Shown: positions 52,299 to 60,392, counted from the stretch's first letter. The stretch: DNA of 64,000 nucleotides from Paenibacillus sp. URB8-2 (GCF_013393385.1 NZ_AP023239.1:2294001-2358000), one strand, 5' to 3'. Made by a program: numbers and translations. The notes: a model not told the origin generated them from the letters alone.

Positions 52299-53567
52299 TC
52301 AGCGGAACAGGGCGGACCAACGCTCAGCCAGTCGTTCCTTGTCGATGTTCATGCCGATAAAGACGACATAAGGCGTCCCTGGATAGCGGGAGTTTTCCCA
52401 GGTTGTCCGGGCGCCCGCATGCTGAACAAGCTGCACCGGCTCTCCGCCCGGAAGCCGTACATGCCCTTTAGCGCGCAGCAGCCTGTCCGCCCATTCCCGG
52501 AAAAAGCTTTCCAGAACCGCCTTGGGCAGAGTTTTTCCTTGGGGAAAAGCAAGCGTAACGGCGCCGACCTGCGAGAATGAACCGCCGTTCTGTGCGGTAG
52601 CAAGGTCCGGCGTGGCCTCGCAATGCTGTGCAGGCGCCGGCTCCGGTTTGGCCCCGCCATGCTGTGCAGGCGCCCGGCCCGGTTCGGTCCCGCCCTGCTG
52701 TGCAGGCGCCGGGCCCGGTTCGGTCCCGCCCTGATGTACGGGCGCCGGGCCCGGTTCGGTCCCGCCCTGATGTACGGGCACCGGGCCCGGTTTGGCCTCG
52801 CCATGCTGTGCAGGCGCCGGGCCTAGTTTGGCCCCGCCGTGTTGTGCGGGCACCGGGCCCGCTTTAACCCCGCCGGGGTCCGCCGCCGCTTTCTTAAGCA
52901 GGCCCTCCTTGAATTCAGCAGGTGCCCGCTTTGGCAGGGGCTTCGCTCCCCGTGAAACGATCCCCTCAAGCAGCGGGTCTAGCGAAATCCGGCTGAAAAT
53001 TGTAAATTCGATGCCCGCCGAGGCGTTTTGCTTACGGATCAGCTTTTCGATTTTCCAGAGCGTTTCCTGCTCCACAAGATCGCTTTTGTTCACGATAATG
53101 AGATGTGCTGCGGCCAGTTGGCTGCGCAAAGTGCGTACAAGCTGCTTGTCGGCTGACAGCCTGCTGCCGTAGTCCAGCACATGTTCGGCATCCACCAGCG
53201 TCACCAAAGAATGCAGCGACAGCCTGCTGTCCCAGTAAGGTTCCAAGAGCGACTGCGCAATTTCATCGGGGTTCGCCACCCCGGTAAGCTCTATATAAAT
53301 AACGTCGGGGCGCCGTTCGATCAGCAGCTCAAGATTGGCTCCGAGCTCTTCCTTGCGGCTGCAGCATAGGCAACCGTCCAGCAGCTTCTCAACCGCCGCG
53401 CCGGTCTGCTCCTCCAGAATATAGCCGTCCACATCCTGCATGCCGAGCTCGTTCATCAGAACACCCGGCCGCAGGCCACGAGCATAGCTCTCTTTGAGCA
53501 GCGACAGCAGCAGGGTTGTTTTACCGCTCCCCAAAAATCCGCTCAAGACAATAACCGGTATTCTCAT
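52299..53567 (-). CDS. COG0523 (CobW/YciC-type) GTPase metallochaperone with repeat-expanded linker
   Basis: The product is 422 residues. Walker A GFLGSGKTTLLLSLL, the metal-binding GCLCC (CxCC) motif, IYIELTGVANP (Walker B region) and the guanine-specific VNKSD are present. The C-terminal CobW_C domain is seen (ADRLLRAKGHVRL). A proline-rich linker of about 90 residues is inserted between the GTPase and C-terminal domains. It is made of seven 12-residue repeats, most holding AQHGG or VHQGG, so with His or Gln. Such GTPases deliver zinc or other metals. Upstream there is no neat Zur box by eye. Confidence 0.85.
   Translation of the reverse strand: MRIPVIVLSGFLGSGKTTLLLSLLKESYARGLRPGVLMNELGMQDVDGYILEEQTGAAVEKLLDGCLCCSRKEELGANLELLIERRPDVIYIELTGVANPDEIAQSLLEPYWDSRLSLHSLVTLVDAEHVLDYGSRLSADKQLVRTLRSQLAAAHLIIVNKSDLVEQETLWKIEKLIRKQNASAGIEFTIFSRISLDPLLEGIVSRGAKPLPKRAPAEFKEGLLKKAAADPGGVKAGPVPAQHGGAKLGPAPAQHGEAKPGPVPVHQGGTEPGPAPVHQGGTEPGPAPAQQGGTEPGRAPAQHGGAKPEPAPAQHCEATPDLATAQNGGSFSQVGAVTLAFPQGKTLPKAVLESFFREWADRLLRAKGHVRLPGGEPVQLVQHAGARTTWENSRYPGTPYVVFIGMNIDKERLAERWSALFR
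52623..52874. repeat. 36-bp minisatellite, seven copies, inside the COG0523 gene
   Basis: Seven consecutive 36-bp units run without gaps (52623, 52659, 52695, 52731, 52767, 52803, 52839), plus a partial diverged unit before. Each encodes 12 residues on the minus strand. The length is a multiple of three, so copy-number change keeps the frame. Copies three and four are nearly identical, suggesting recent slippage. Confidence 0.85.
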
Positions 53568-54355
53568 CCTTCCTTCCGCTCCTTCAATTCCTCGTAAAGA
53601 TGAATATATTCCCGATTCTATCTATACGTGTCCAGCGCCCCATAAAGACCGATTTTGTTGTAATCCCCTGATGGGAGGGGCGGCGAATTTTCAAAGCGCA
53701 GGATTCGTAACGCGGCGGGCAAACCGTTTAAATCCCAAATATTGCCGCAAAAGGTGAACCTCCTGATGAATGAACTCAGAAACGGGACCTTTTTTCCTGA
53801 TTTGGGAGGCCGTGATCTTTTTTGAAAGGGAGGATTTGGAAGCTTGGGGCGCGAAATTATTGAGCACAGGAACTGCATAGGCATCCACTGCCGGGAATGG
53901 GCTAATTATATGCTTCGCGGGATAAGAGTTGAACAGACTTTACAAGTACGAGGTGATACGCAGTATTAGTAACGGTAAAACGGCGAAGAACCAATCGCTC
54001 AATGGGGCGCATGTCTGATGGATAACGTTAGATTAGGATGTGGAAGGGACGAAACGGAATTTCTCCACTATATTTTTTAAAAAAGGCGCTTTTTCAGCCC
54101 TGGGCGGGAAAATCTCCATCTCAATTCAGGCATTTAAGCCAGCAATTAAGAAAAGCGGCCAATAAGCCGGAGATTTTCCCGTTTATTGCCTGAGATCTCT
54201 TTTTTCCATGTAATAAAGAGGAGTTATTCCCGTTCATCCCATTGTCTAGCGCAGAATCGAGCTAAAGCACCTACGCAGTCCGCGTGTTAAGCTTTGAGCG
54301 ATGCCTTGACCTAACATCCGGCTGAAAAATCACAAAAAATCAAACGGGGGACTGT
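53568..54355. other. Gene-poor stretch with interleaved inverted repeats
   Basis: No convincing gene is seen in these 790 bp; short frames lack ribosome sites. Within it GGGAAAATCTCC (54106-54117) pairs with GGAGATTTTCCC (54169-54180), and TCAGGCA (54126-54132) pairs with TGCCTGA (54187-54193). The order A-B-A'-B' is the topology of a pseudoknot. A T run (CTCTTTTTT) follows at about 54197-54205. It may be a structured RNA, a repeat element or an unusual terminator. Confidence 0.45.
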
Positions 54356-54994
54356 ATGCGAATAAACGAGCAATATTGGGAACGGCGGTTCGGCAGCGAA
54401 GGGATGATCTGGGGAACGGAGCCCAGCCCGACCGCCCTCGAGGCAAGGGAGCTGTTTCTAAAGCATGGCGTACGGACGGTGTTCGTTCCCGGAGCCGGTT
54501 ACGGCCGAAATACGAAGGCATTCTCGCGGGACTTCATCGTGGAGGGAGTCGAACTTAGCGAAACCGCCGTGAAGCTGGCAAGGGAGTGGGACCTGGACAG
54601 CCTCATCCGCTGCGGCTCTGCACTGGATGCTCCAGAAGAGGGCGAGCTCTTCGATGCGGTATACTGCTATGACCTGCTGCATTTGTTTCTTGAACCGGAG
54701 CGCCGGAGGCTGGTGGCTTCCTGCTTGAGTCGGCTTCGGCCGGGAGGACTTCTGTACTTCACTGGCTTCTCCGACGAGGACCCGTGCTGCGGGCGCGGTG
54801 AGCAGTTGGAACCAGGGACTTACCGGTATAAAGAGGGCAAATACGCCCATTTTTTCAGCGAAGATGACTGGAAGGCCCATTTCTCCAGAACGGAAATTCT
54901 GGAAACCGGCGGCTTGAGGGAAACTCTTGACGGTGCGGCGGAAGGCTTGCATGATTACATGCTGCGAACGATTGCTGCCCGGAAAAAAGGGTAG
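54356..54994 (+). CDS. Class I SAM-dependent methyltransferase (TPMT/TehB-like)
   Basis: The product is 212 residues. It starts INEQYWERRFG and WGTEPSPTALEA, a pattern seen in TPMT-like and Methyltransf_25 proteins, then VFVPGAGYGRNTKAF (SAM motif I), VEGVELSETAVKLA, DAVYCYDLLHLF and RLRPGGLLYFTGF. GGGGGA precedes the ATG. The substrate is not evident; relatives methylate thiols, selenite/tellurite or small molecules. It stands alone, convergent with the MBL hydrolase. Confidence 0.83.
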   Translation: MRINEQYWERRFGSEGMIWGTEPSPTALEARELFLKHGVRTVFVPGAGYGRNTKAFSRDFIVEGVELSETAVKLAREWDLDSLIRCGSALDAPEEGELFDAVYCYDLLHLFLEPERRRLVASCLSRLRPGGLLYFTGFSDEDPCCGRGEQLEPGTYRYKEGKYAHFFSEDDWKAHFSRTEILETGGLRETLDGAAEGLHDYMLRTIAARKKG

Positions 54995-55042
54995 AAGGAA
55001 CCGCCGGATCCCCTGCGGCCAGCCTTCACACGCAACATGCCA

Positions 55043-55093
55043 CAAAAAGACCGCAGGTATCGGACGATCCTCGATCTGTCCGCCGTACGGTCT
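55043..55093 (-). terminator. Terminator between methyltransferase and MBL gene
   Basis: AGACCG (55048-55053) and CGGTCT (55088-55093) with inner GGAC/GTCC pairing. On the minus strand a T run follows, so it mainly serves the MBL gene. Confidence 0.6.
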
Positions 55094-55111
55094 CTGGTAG
55101 GCCTGTCAATA

Positions 55112-55918
55112 CTAGCTTAAATATTTCCCGTGGTCCGGGACCGCCATTTCTTTGAAATGGCCAGCCAATTCCTTAAGCCGGACGGTCAGCTCCGCCCCGC
55201 TTACAGGCAGGCCGTGGCCGGTCAGCGCTATCAGAGGCTTCATGCCGGCGAGCATAACGACCGACTTCTCGGCGGCCGCCCAGTCGGTTGTAAAATAGGT
55301 CGGCGGCCCATGAATTTCCTTGCTCTGCTGAACGACGGAGAGAGCGGATTCCTGCTTAACGGTGATGAAGGCGTCCCCTGCAATAAGCGCCTTGTCAGCG
55401 TCACGAAACAGAGAAATATGCCCGGGAGTATGGCCGGGCGTATGCACCCAGCGCCATCCCTGTGCCCCCGGAACACTGCCGTCCTGCGGCAGCGCGGATA
55501 CCGCGCCGCCCAGATTGATTCCCCGGTGGGGATACAAGGGAGAAACCTCGGCCATCATACCTCCGCCGACGGAAGGGTCGCCGGGAGGATAGTCCCGCTC
55601 GCCCGTCAGAAAAGGGAGCTCCAGCAAATGGGCGAATACAGGGACGCTCCATTCTTCAATAAGTTCGCCAAGCGTGCCGACATGGTCGAAATGGCCGTGG
55701 GTCAGGATAATCGCCACCGGCGGACGGCCGAACCGTTCCCGGGCCAGCTTGCGGATGCTGCCAGCGAACATGCCGAGCCCCGCGTCCACCAGAATCCAGT
55801 CGCCTCCGGCATGCCCAAGAAAGGCAACGTTGACGAACAGCGTCCTAAGACCGACGATGCCGGTAGCAACTTCCCACGTATCCGTTAAGCCCGTTTTCAG
55901 CATACTGCCTGATTCCAA
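55112..55918 (-). CDS. MBL-fold metallo-hydrolase
   Basis: The product of about 268 residues has the metallo-beta-lactamase motif ILTHGHFDHVGTL (HxHxDH), then VHTPGHTPGHISLF with the next His ligand, and AGDAFITVK with the bridging Asp. A C-terminal LTGHGLP carries the last His. These bind two metals and hydrolyse thioesters, lactones or phosphodiesters. TTG at 55918 lies 8 nt after AGGAGG; a GTG at 55927 is too close and ATG 55903 is possible. Substrate unknown; single gene. Confidence 0.87.
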   Translation of the reverse strand: MESGSMLKTGLTDTWEVATGIVGLRTLFVNVAFLGHAGGDWILVDAGLGMFAGSIRKLARERFGRPPVAIILTHGHFDHVGTLGELIEEWSVPVFAHLLELPFLTGERDYPPGDPSVGGGMMAEVSPLYPHRGINLGGAVSALPQDGSVPGAQGWRWVHTPGHTPGHISLFRDADKALIAGDAFITVKQESALSVVQQSKEIHGPPTYFTTDWAAAEKSVVMLAGMKPLIALTGHGLPVSGAELTVRLKELAGHFKEMAVPDHGKYLS

Positions 55919-56020
55919 TACGAGCACCTCCTGTGCTTCTCGCTGGATCTATGATCCGTTTACCGCTTATCTTTTACCGGAGAAAGAAACAATAACCCTG
56001 CATTTCAAAAACAGAGCCCT

Positions 56021-56059
56021 AAAAAAACAAACAGACCGTCCTTCGAAAAGGAACGGTCC
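56021..56059 (-). terminator. Terminator of the small membrane protein gene
   Basis: GACCGTC-CTT-CGAAA-AG-GAACGGTC forms a hairpin. The complementary strand then runs into a long T tract (AAAAAAACAAACAG on the plus strand, 56021-56033). Confidence 0.75.
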
Positions 56060-56081
56060 GAGTGGTTTATGTATGATTGTC

Positions 56082-56255
56082 CTAATATCTCCGGGCGGGT
56101 ACCGCGGCTCCCAAGAAGATCCCGAAGAATCCGCCGAACAAGGCGAATTCCAAAGAAACCGGGTCCTGCCAGCTGAATAATACGCCAAGACTGTGACCCA
56201 GCGCCGTTCCTGCCATAAAGCCCAGAGACATTCTCAAAGTTCTGCTTGTTCTCAT
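56082..56255 (-). CDS. Small membrane protein, 57 residues
   Basis: A minus-strand frame of 57 codons begins RTSRTLRMSLGFMAGTALGH and continues with SLGVLFSWQDP, then a glycine-rich hydrophobic helix FALFGGFFGIFLGAAVPAR. Two short membrane-seeking segments have GxxxG-type spacing. GGGTCGGA is a fair ribosome site, TATACT upstream is a -10 candidate, and a good terminator follows, which argues that it is a real gene. Function unknown. Confidence 0.6.
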   Translation of the reverse strand: MRTSRTLRMSLGFMAGTALGHSLGVLFSWQDPVSLEFALFGGFFGIFLGAAVPARRY

Positions 56256-56339
56256 TCCGACCCACCGCCCCGCTAAAAGTATAGGGTGTTGATCTTAATT
56301 AACCGGGTGGCGCCGGAATTTAACAGCGGAATTGAAAAA

Positions 56340-56933
56340 TTAATTATGTTTCTTGGCAGGAACGCAGTCGGCAAATAAAATGGCGCGAGGTATCCGGAAA
56401 AACGCTTCCGCCTTTTCCTGAAGGGAAGGAGCCGGAAGCAGGCTCTGGTGCATCCATTTGCGGAAGGTGCCGGGATGAACCCCGATCCAGCGGGCGGCGT
56501 CGGTCACCGAAAGATCATGAACCATGCATAGTCCGGTCAAAATGTCGCTGCGATGCGGCTGTTCCGCGCTTCGTTTCATAAAGCGGGAAGAAGACGGCTG
56601 GCACAGGATCGGGCTCTGCCGAAGCAGCGCTTCGTTAAACAGTACATGCTGGGGGTAACCGAGAAAGCGGCAGGCTTTGTCCATATTCGTCTTGGACGGA
56701 ATGCGGCTTTCATATACCCAGGCGCTGACGCTCCGCGAAGATACGGAGAGCTCTTCCGCAAGACGGGACAGCTTGATGTCCCGGGACATCAGCACGGCGA
56801 GCAGCACGCGGTTGCGGATCTGGCTTCTTTGGGGACGGCGGAATCTTTTGATCCGGACGCCCTTTCCCAAATACTTGCGGTTGACCAGAGACCACGCCTG
56901 TATCATATAAGGCTCTGACTGATTTGTAGGCAT
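56340..56933 (-). CDS. Regulator with two XRE-like helix-turn-helix domains
   Basis: The 197-residue product has a first HTH (about 45-95): DIKLSRLAEELSVSSRSVSA then WVYESRIPSKTNMDKACRFL. A second (about 130-185) reads DLSVTDAARWIGVHPGTFRK then WMHQSLLPAPSLQEKAEAFF. Both have the sequence logic of Cro/CI-like domains, joined by a basic linker, and the N-terminus is basic. No effector domain is seen. GGAGG lies 6 nt before the ATG. The upstream region has a minus-strand promoter. Two DNA-binding domains in one chain suggest binding to paired or asymmetric operators. Target unknown. Confidence 0.75.
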   Translation of the reverse strand: MPTNQSEPYMIQAWSLVNRKYLGKGVRIKRFRRPQRSQIRNRVLLAVLMSRDIKLSRLAEELSVSSRSVSAWVYESRIPSKTNMDKACRFLGYPQHVLFNEALLRQSPILCQPSSSRFMKRSAEQPHRSDILTGLCMVHDLSVTDAARWIGVHPGTFRKWMHQSLLPAPSLQEKAEAFFRIPRAILFADCVPAKKHN

Positions 56934-56954
56934 ACAATCCTCCGATTTTTTAAA

Positions 56955-56982
56955 GATATACTACAATACTTGTCGGTTTCAA
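56955..56982 (-). promoter_or_regulatory. Probable promoter of the tandem-HTH gene
   Basis: On the minus strand TTGAAA (56977-56982), a 16-bp spacer and TATATC (56955-56960) lie 20-50 bp before the start codon. Confidence 0.5.
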
Positions 56983-57105
56983 GGCAATGGATATTCCTTA
57001 CACTTCACATCCTGGCGCGGATTCCTTTCGGAAAACGGGGGGGTATGATATATTTTAATAAACTTGTAAGCAGCAGCTACAATCCAATTACAGGGAGCGA
57101 ATGAA

Positions 57106-57393
57106 ATGATAAAGCACATCGTATTTTTTAAGCTGAAGGACGGTTCGGAAGACAGCGTGGCCAAGACTGTTGCCGTACTGCGCAACATGGAAGGGAAAAT
57201 TCCGCAGCTGCTCTCGCTCGAGATCGGTTCCGACATCCTGCGTACCGAGCGTTCGTTCGATATTGCCCTGACCGCGACCGTGGCTAATCTTGAGGATCTC
57301 GAGAAGTACCAAGTGCATCCCGCGCACAAGGAAGTCATCGCTCATATCAACGAGGTCAAGGAGCTTTCATTGGCCGTGGATTACGAGCTCTAA
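57106..57393 (+). CDS. Dabb-family (stress-responsive alpha/beta barrel) protein
   Basis: This 95-residue protein begins KHIVFFKLKDGSED, then MEGKIPQLLSLEIGSDI and FDIALTATVANLEDLEKYQV with HPAHKEVIAHI near the end. It is the typical dimeric ferredoxin-like Dabb fold. The family includes stress proteins and small polyketide or olivetolic acid cyclases; in Firmicutes the role is generally unknown. AGGGAGCG lies upstream of the ATG. It is followed by two small genes on the same strand. Confidence 0.88.
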   Translation: MIKHIVFFKLKDGSEDSVAKTVAVLRNMEGKIPQLLSLEIGSDILRTERSFDIALTATVANLEDLEKYQVHPAHKEVIAHINEVKELSLAVDYEL

Positions 57394-57449
57394 AGGGGAT
57401 TTCACCCGCCTTAGGCACAGCCATCTCATGACGGAAAGCGGTGACTGGT

Positions 57450-57560
57450 ATGCGTGAGCTTGAATATCCGATGGAAGCGTTAACGTACCTTGTCGTATTT
57501 TTTGCGGCCTGTCTGATCATGCTTTTTTGGCTGAAGCGCCGCGGCAAACGCCGTAAATAG
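57450..57560 (+). CDS. Very small membrane protein, 36 residues
   Basis: The 36-codon frame reads MRELEYPMEALTYLVVFFAA then CLIMLFWLKRRGKRRK: a single hydrophobic helix with a strongly basic tail, so N-out/C-in by the positive-inside rule. GGTGA lies upstream, and the stop is 15 bp before the DUF86 gene, whose ribosome site (AGGAAGGAG) follows. It probably sits in one unit with the Dabb and DUF86 genes. No family recognised. Confidence 0.55.
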   Translation: MRELEYPMEALTYLVVFFAACLIMLFWLKRRGKRRK

Positions 57561-57575
57561 GAAGGAGAGCCCCGA

Positions 57576-58013
57576 ATGTACTATGTCAATCGAGAGCAAA
57601 TTGAGCACATTTTGCGGCAAATCCCCGATATTGCGGACGGGCTGCGAATGGCGACGTCTTCCTGGGACGGAGGGAAAATCTGGGGAATGGTGCAGGAACG
57701 CTGCCTCCATCTCGCGATTGAAGTCGTTACCGATGCCGGAAGCTGTCTCATAGACGGCTTTATTATGCGCGACGCCGGCAGCTACGAGGATATCGTCACT
57801 ATCATTTACGAGGAGTCGGTATTTCGCGACCAAGAGATGTACGACCGGCTGATCGAGCTGGTATCGCTGAGGAGGCCGCTTGTGCAGGAATATTATGCCT
57901 GGGAGCGGGGGCGTCTGCATCCGCTGACGGCCGTGCTGCCGGAACTGCTGATGCGCTTCGCCTCCGAGGTCGGAAGCTATCTGAATCGAGAGCTCGGGGC
58001 GCCCTGCCGGTGA
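57576..58013 (+). CDS. DUF86/HepT-like protein (YutE-like)
   Basis: The 145-residue helical protein begins MYYVNREQIEHILRQIPDI, with LHLAIEVVTDAGSCLIDGFI and MRDAGSYEDIVTIIYEESV. It resembles the Bacillus YutE group. HepT toxins carry an Rx4-6HxY RNase motif; here the matching segment is RRPLVQEYY, with Gln instead of His. No nucleotidyltransferase (MntA) antitoxin gene is adjacent. So it is unlikely to be a toxin of that kind. GGAAGGAG precedes the ATG. Function unknown. Confidence 0.8.
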   Translation: MYYVNREQIEHILRQIPDIADGLRMATSSWDGGKIWGMVQERCLHLAIEVVTDAGSCLIDGFIMRDAGSYEDIVTIIYEESVFRDQEMYDRLIELVSLRRPLVQEYYAWERGRLHPLTAVLPELLMRFASEVGSYLNRELGAPCR

Positions 58014-58066
58014 GTTAAGTCCCGCCGGCGCCCGTATAGAATCTTTAGCAGAAGGGAGGTCCGAGG

Positions 58067-58708
58067 GTGAAGAGAGGGCAGGAGAACGGTTCGACCAGGC
58101 GAATCATTATGACGCTCCTAAAGATGAAAGGACCGTTGACCATCGGCGCGCTCGCCGAGGAGCTCGGCATTACGGAAATGGGAGTAAGACGCCATGTCCT
58201 GCAGCTAGAGAGGGAGGGTCTGGCAAGAAACAAGATTGTGCGTCAGGCGATGGGCCGACCGATGCATATGTATTCGCTGACGGAAAGAGCCGAGGATCAT
58301 TTTCCGAAAAATTATCATAATCTTGCGCTGGAGCTCCTGCGCGAACTGGACCACACCAGCGGGACCGAGGCCGTAAACGTCCTGTTCGAAGGGCGGCGGC
58401 GCAGGCTGCTGGCGCAGTACAGTCCCATGATGGAGCGCAGAAGCCTCGAAGAGCGAGTGGCGGAGCTGTCCGCCATCCAGAACTCGGGTGGGTATATGGC
58501 AGAGTGGGACCGGGAGGCTGACGGTTCATATGTGCTCAGGGAGTACAACTGCCCCATACGTCAGGTTGCAGTTCAGTACAGTAGAGCCTGCCAGTGCGAG
58601 CAGCATTTGTTCGAGGAGCTGCTGGGAGCGACGGTCTCGCGCAGCGAGTGCATGGCCGATGGCGGACAGTGCTGCAAATACTCGATCAAACCGAAGAACC
58701 CGTCATAA
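58067..58708 (+). CDS. SufR-like iron-sulphur-sensing DeoR/ArsR-type regulator
   Basis: This 213-residue protein has an N-terminal winged HTH (GALAEELGITEMGVRRHVLQ, LEREGLARNKIVRQAMGRP) and a C-terminal cysteine-rich domain with Cys162, 175, 177, 195, 202 and 203 (NCPI, CQCEQHLFEE, SECMADGGQCCKYS). SufR represses suf genes when holding a 4Fe-4S cluster; the first Cys-X12-Cys spacing matches. The start is GTG 58067 with GGGAGG 8 nt upstream. Suf genes are not in the window, but Fe-S-related HesB-like and DUF1450 genes lie 4 kb downstream. The effector is inferred from the family. Confidence 0.83.
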   Translation: MKRGQENGSTRRIIMTLLKMKGPLTIGALAEELGITEMGVRRHVLQLEREGLARNKIVRQAMGRPMHMYSLTERAEDHFPKNYHNLALELLRELDHTSGTEAVNVLFEGRRRRLLAQYSPMMERRSLEERVAELSAIQNSGGYMAEWDREADGSYVLREYNCPIRQVAVQYSRACQCEQHLFEELLGATVSRSECMADGGQCCKYSIKPKNPS

Positions 58709-58820
58709 GGGAATCTCACGCTAATCTTTTAAAAAAAGTTCTTCACCAGTCACAGGACAAACTCTCTTTGCTTATGATAAAGCAGGATCTAGGCATTCGC
58801 CCGTAAAGGAGAGATGAAAG

Positions 58821-59216
58821 ATGAAGAAGAACACGAAAAGCCTGCTCTGGGGGATCGTAGCCGGCGGAGCGGTCGGTTCGGTGACCGCCCTGCTGTTCGC
58901 TCCTAAAGCCGGAAAAGAGCTGCGCAAGGATATTTCGGACGGAGCCTCGGCCACGCTGGATAAAGCCCAGGATCTTGTCCAGCAGACTACGGATAAAGGC
59001 GCGGAATGGTACGGCAAAGCGAAGGATTCGGTGGAGCAGGTGATTCAGGAGATATCCGAATGGAGCAAGCAGTTCACCGGAGCCGAGGATGAAACGGAAG
59101 CGGCAACGGTAAGCTCCATTGCTGATACCGAAGCATCCGCCAGCGTGTCCTCGGACGATGAAGTCGCCGCGTCCTCGGCAGATCTTGCGGGCAATGAGGC
59201 CGGGAAACAGGCTTAG
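58821..59216 (+). CDS. YtxH-domain stress protein
   Basis: The 131-residue product has the N-terminal YtxH pattern: hydrophobic glycine-rich helix LLWGIVAGGAVGSVTALLFA, then PKAGKELRKDIS, followed by a coiled, Ala/Lys/Glu-rich helix and an acidic Ser/Ala tail. YtxH proteins are general-stress (often sigma-B dependent) membrane-attached proteins of unknown mechanism. AAAGGAGAG precedes the ATG. A terminator follows. Confidence 0.88.
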   Translation: MKKNTKSLLWGIVAGGAVGSVTALLFAPKAGKELRKDISDGASATLDKAQDLVQQTTDKGAEWYGKAKDSVEQVIQEISEWSKQFTGAEDETEAATVSSIADTEASASVSSDDEVAASSADLAGNEAGKQA

Positions 59217-59307
59217 CGCTTTGGGCTCCGAGCGGCTGTGAAGGTCGGGATTTTGAAGCCGCTGCATCTTCAATGTCTCTAGCAGTCGCTTCCCACAGCC
59301 GGACGGT

Positions 59308-59370
59308 ATGCCCTTGAAAGGCCGCTGCTTCGCTCCCCGCGAACAGGCGCTTTTCAAGGGCATTCATCTT
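59308..59370 (+). terminator. Terminator after ytxH-like gene
   Basis: ATGCCCTTGAAA (59308-59319) and TTTTCAAGGGCAT (59351-59363) pair, and TCATCTTTTT follows. The 59364-59570 stretch is open in the racemase frame but reads as leader; no other gene is seen there. Confidence 0.65.
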
Positions 59371-59570
59371 TTTCGAAAGGCCCGATGACCGCCCAAGGCG
59401 AGCTTGAAGTCAAAGCTGGACTTTGCAGGATTTTGGCGGAAGGCGCGGTTTCTCCCCTTGAACTGGGAAGCCAAAAGGAGTATTATCTGCAATTGGGACA
59501 GGAAGCCCGGTACACTTTGCTTCCGCCTTACATAAGCTACTCAAAACAAGATGAAGGAAGCGGTGTGTTC

Positions 59571-60392
59571 GTGCAGCAAGCTATTGCAATACTAGATTCA
59601 GGCGTGGGAGGATTGACGGTTGCCAAGGAAGTTATGAGGCAGCTCCCGCGGGAAAAAATCATTTATTTCGGAGACACCGCCCGCGCCCCGTACGGACCCC
59701 GTTCGTCAGAGGAAGTAAAATTGTTTACCGAGCAAATTGTCGATTACCTTATTCAATTTGATCCCAAAATGATCGTAATCGCCTGTAATACGGCGACCGC
59801 GGCAGCTCTCGATTATATATCGGCGAAAGTGGACATTCCGGTCATCGGTGTTATTCATCCCGGGGCCAGGGCAGCCATCAGCTCAACAAAGACGGGCCGG
59901 GTAGGCGTTATCGGCACCGTCGGAACGATCGGCAGCGGGGCATACACCTCAGCGCTGAAGCAGTTGTCGCCTTACATTGAGGTTGTCAGTCAGGCATGTC
60001 CGGCGCTTGTCCCTCTGGTCGAACAGGGAATGTTCCGTTCGAAGGAATGTGATCAGGCGGTGATCGACTCGCTGAATGGCATTAAGCTTGAACCCATTGA
60101 TACCCTAATACTCGGATGCACGCATTACCCGTTTCTGGTCGAACCGATCGGCCGGGCGATGGGATCCGGCGTCAAGCTGATCAGTTCAGCGGACGAGACG
60201 GCGCGCGAGATCAGCACCATTTTGTACGACAAGGGAAAGCTGGCTAGAGGGGACGACAGTCCCGTGCATCAGTTCTTCTGCAGCGGCGACGCCGGCATAT
60301 TCCAGAAAATCGCCATGGACTGGCTTGGCGAGCAGATCAAGCGCACTCCGGTCGTTTGGCAGGTATCGTCGCTTGAGCCTACGGATGCTTGA
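59571..60392 (+). CDS. murI: Glutamate racemase
   Basis: The product of about 273 residues interconverts L- and D-glutamate for peptidoglycan. The two catalytic cysteines are Cys72 in IACNTATAAAL and Cys183 in LGCTHYPFL. The N-terminal AILDSGVGGLTVAKEV and FGDTARAPYGP are typical. GTG 59571 is chosen because AAGGAAG lies 10 nt upstream and the protein then begins at the usual place. The in-frame codons before it, back to 59385, would add about 62 residues absent from the family. A terminator follows. Confidence 0.93.
   Translation: MQQAIAILDSGVGGLTVAKEVMRQLPREKIIYFGDTARAPYGPRSSEEVKLFTEQIVDYLIQFDPKMIVIACNTATAAALDYISAKVDIPVIGVIHPGARAAISSTKTGRVGVIGTVGTIGSGAYTSALKQLSPYIEVVSQACPALVPLVEQGMFRSKECDQAVIDSLNGIKLEPIDTLILGCTHYPFLVEPIGRAMGSGVKLISSADETAREISTILYDKGKLARGDDSPVHQFFCSGDAGIFQKIAMDWLGEQIKRTPVVWQVSSLEPTDA

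Noticed and set aside
53568..53660. Zur box upstream of the COG0523 gene
   Set aside because: No clear ATCGTAAT-type palindrome could be found by eye; regulation by zinc remains a context guess.
53618..53884. Minus-strand frame in the 53.6-54.3 kb gap
   Set aside because: No ribosome binding site, low-complexity basic translation and no recognisable motif.
57576..58013. HepT/MntA toxin-antitoxin module
   Set aside because: The catalytic His is missing and there is no nucleotidyltransferase partner.
59385..59570. 62-residue N-terminal extension of glutamate racemase
   Set aside because: Not part of the family and no ribosome site at 59385. GTG 59571 fits the known N-terminus.
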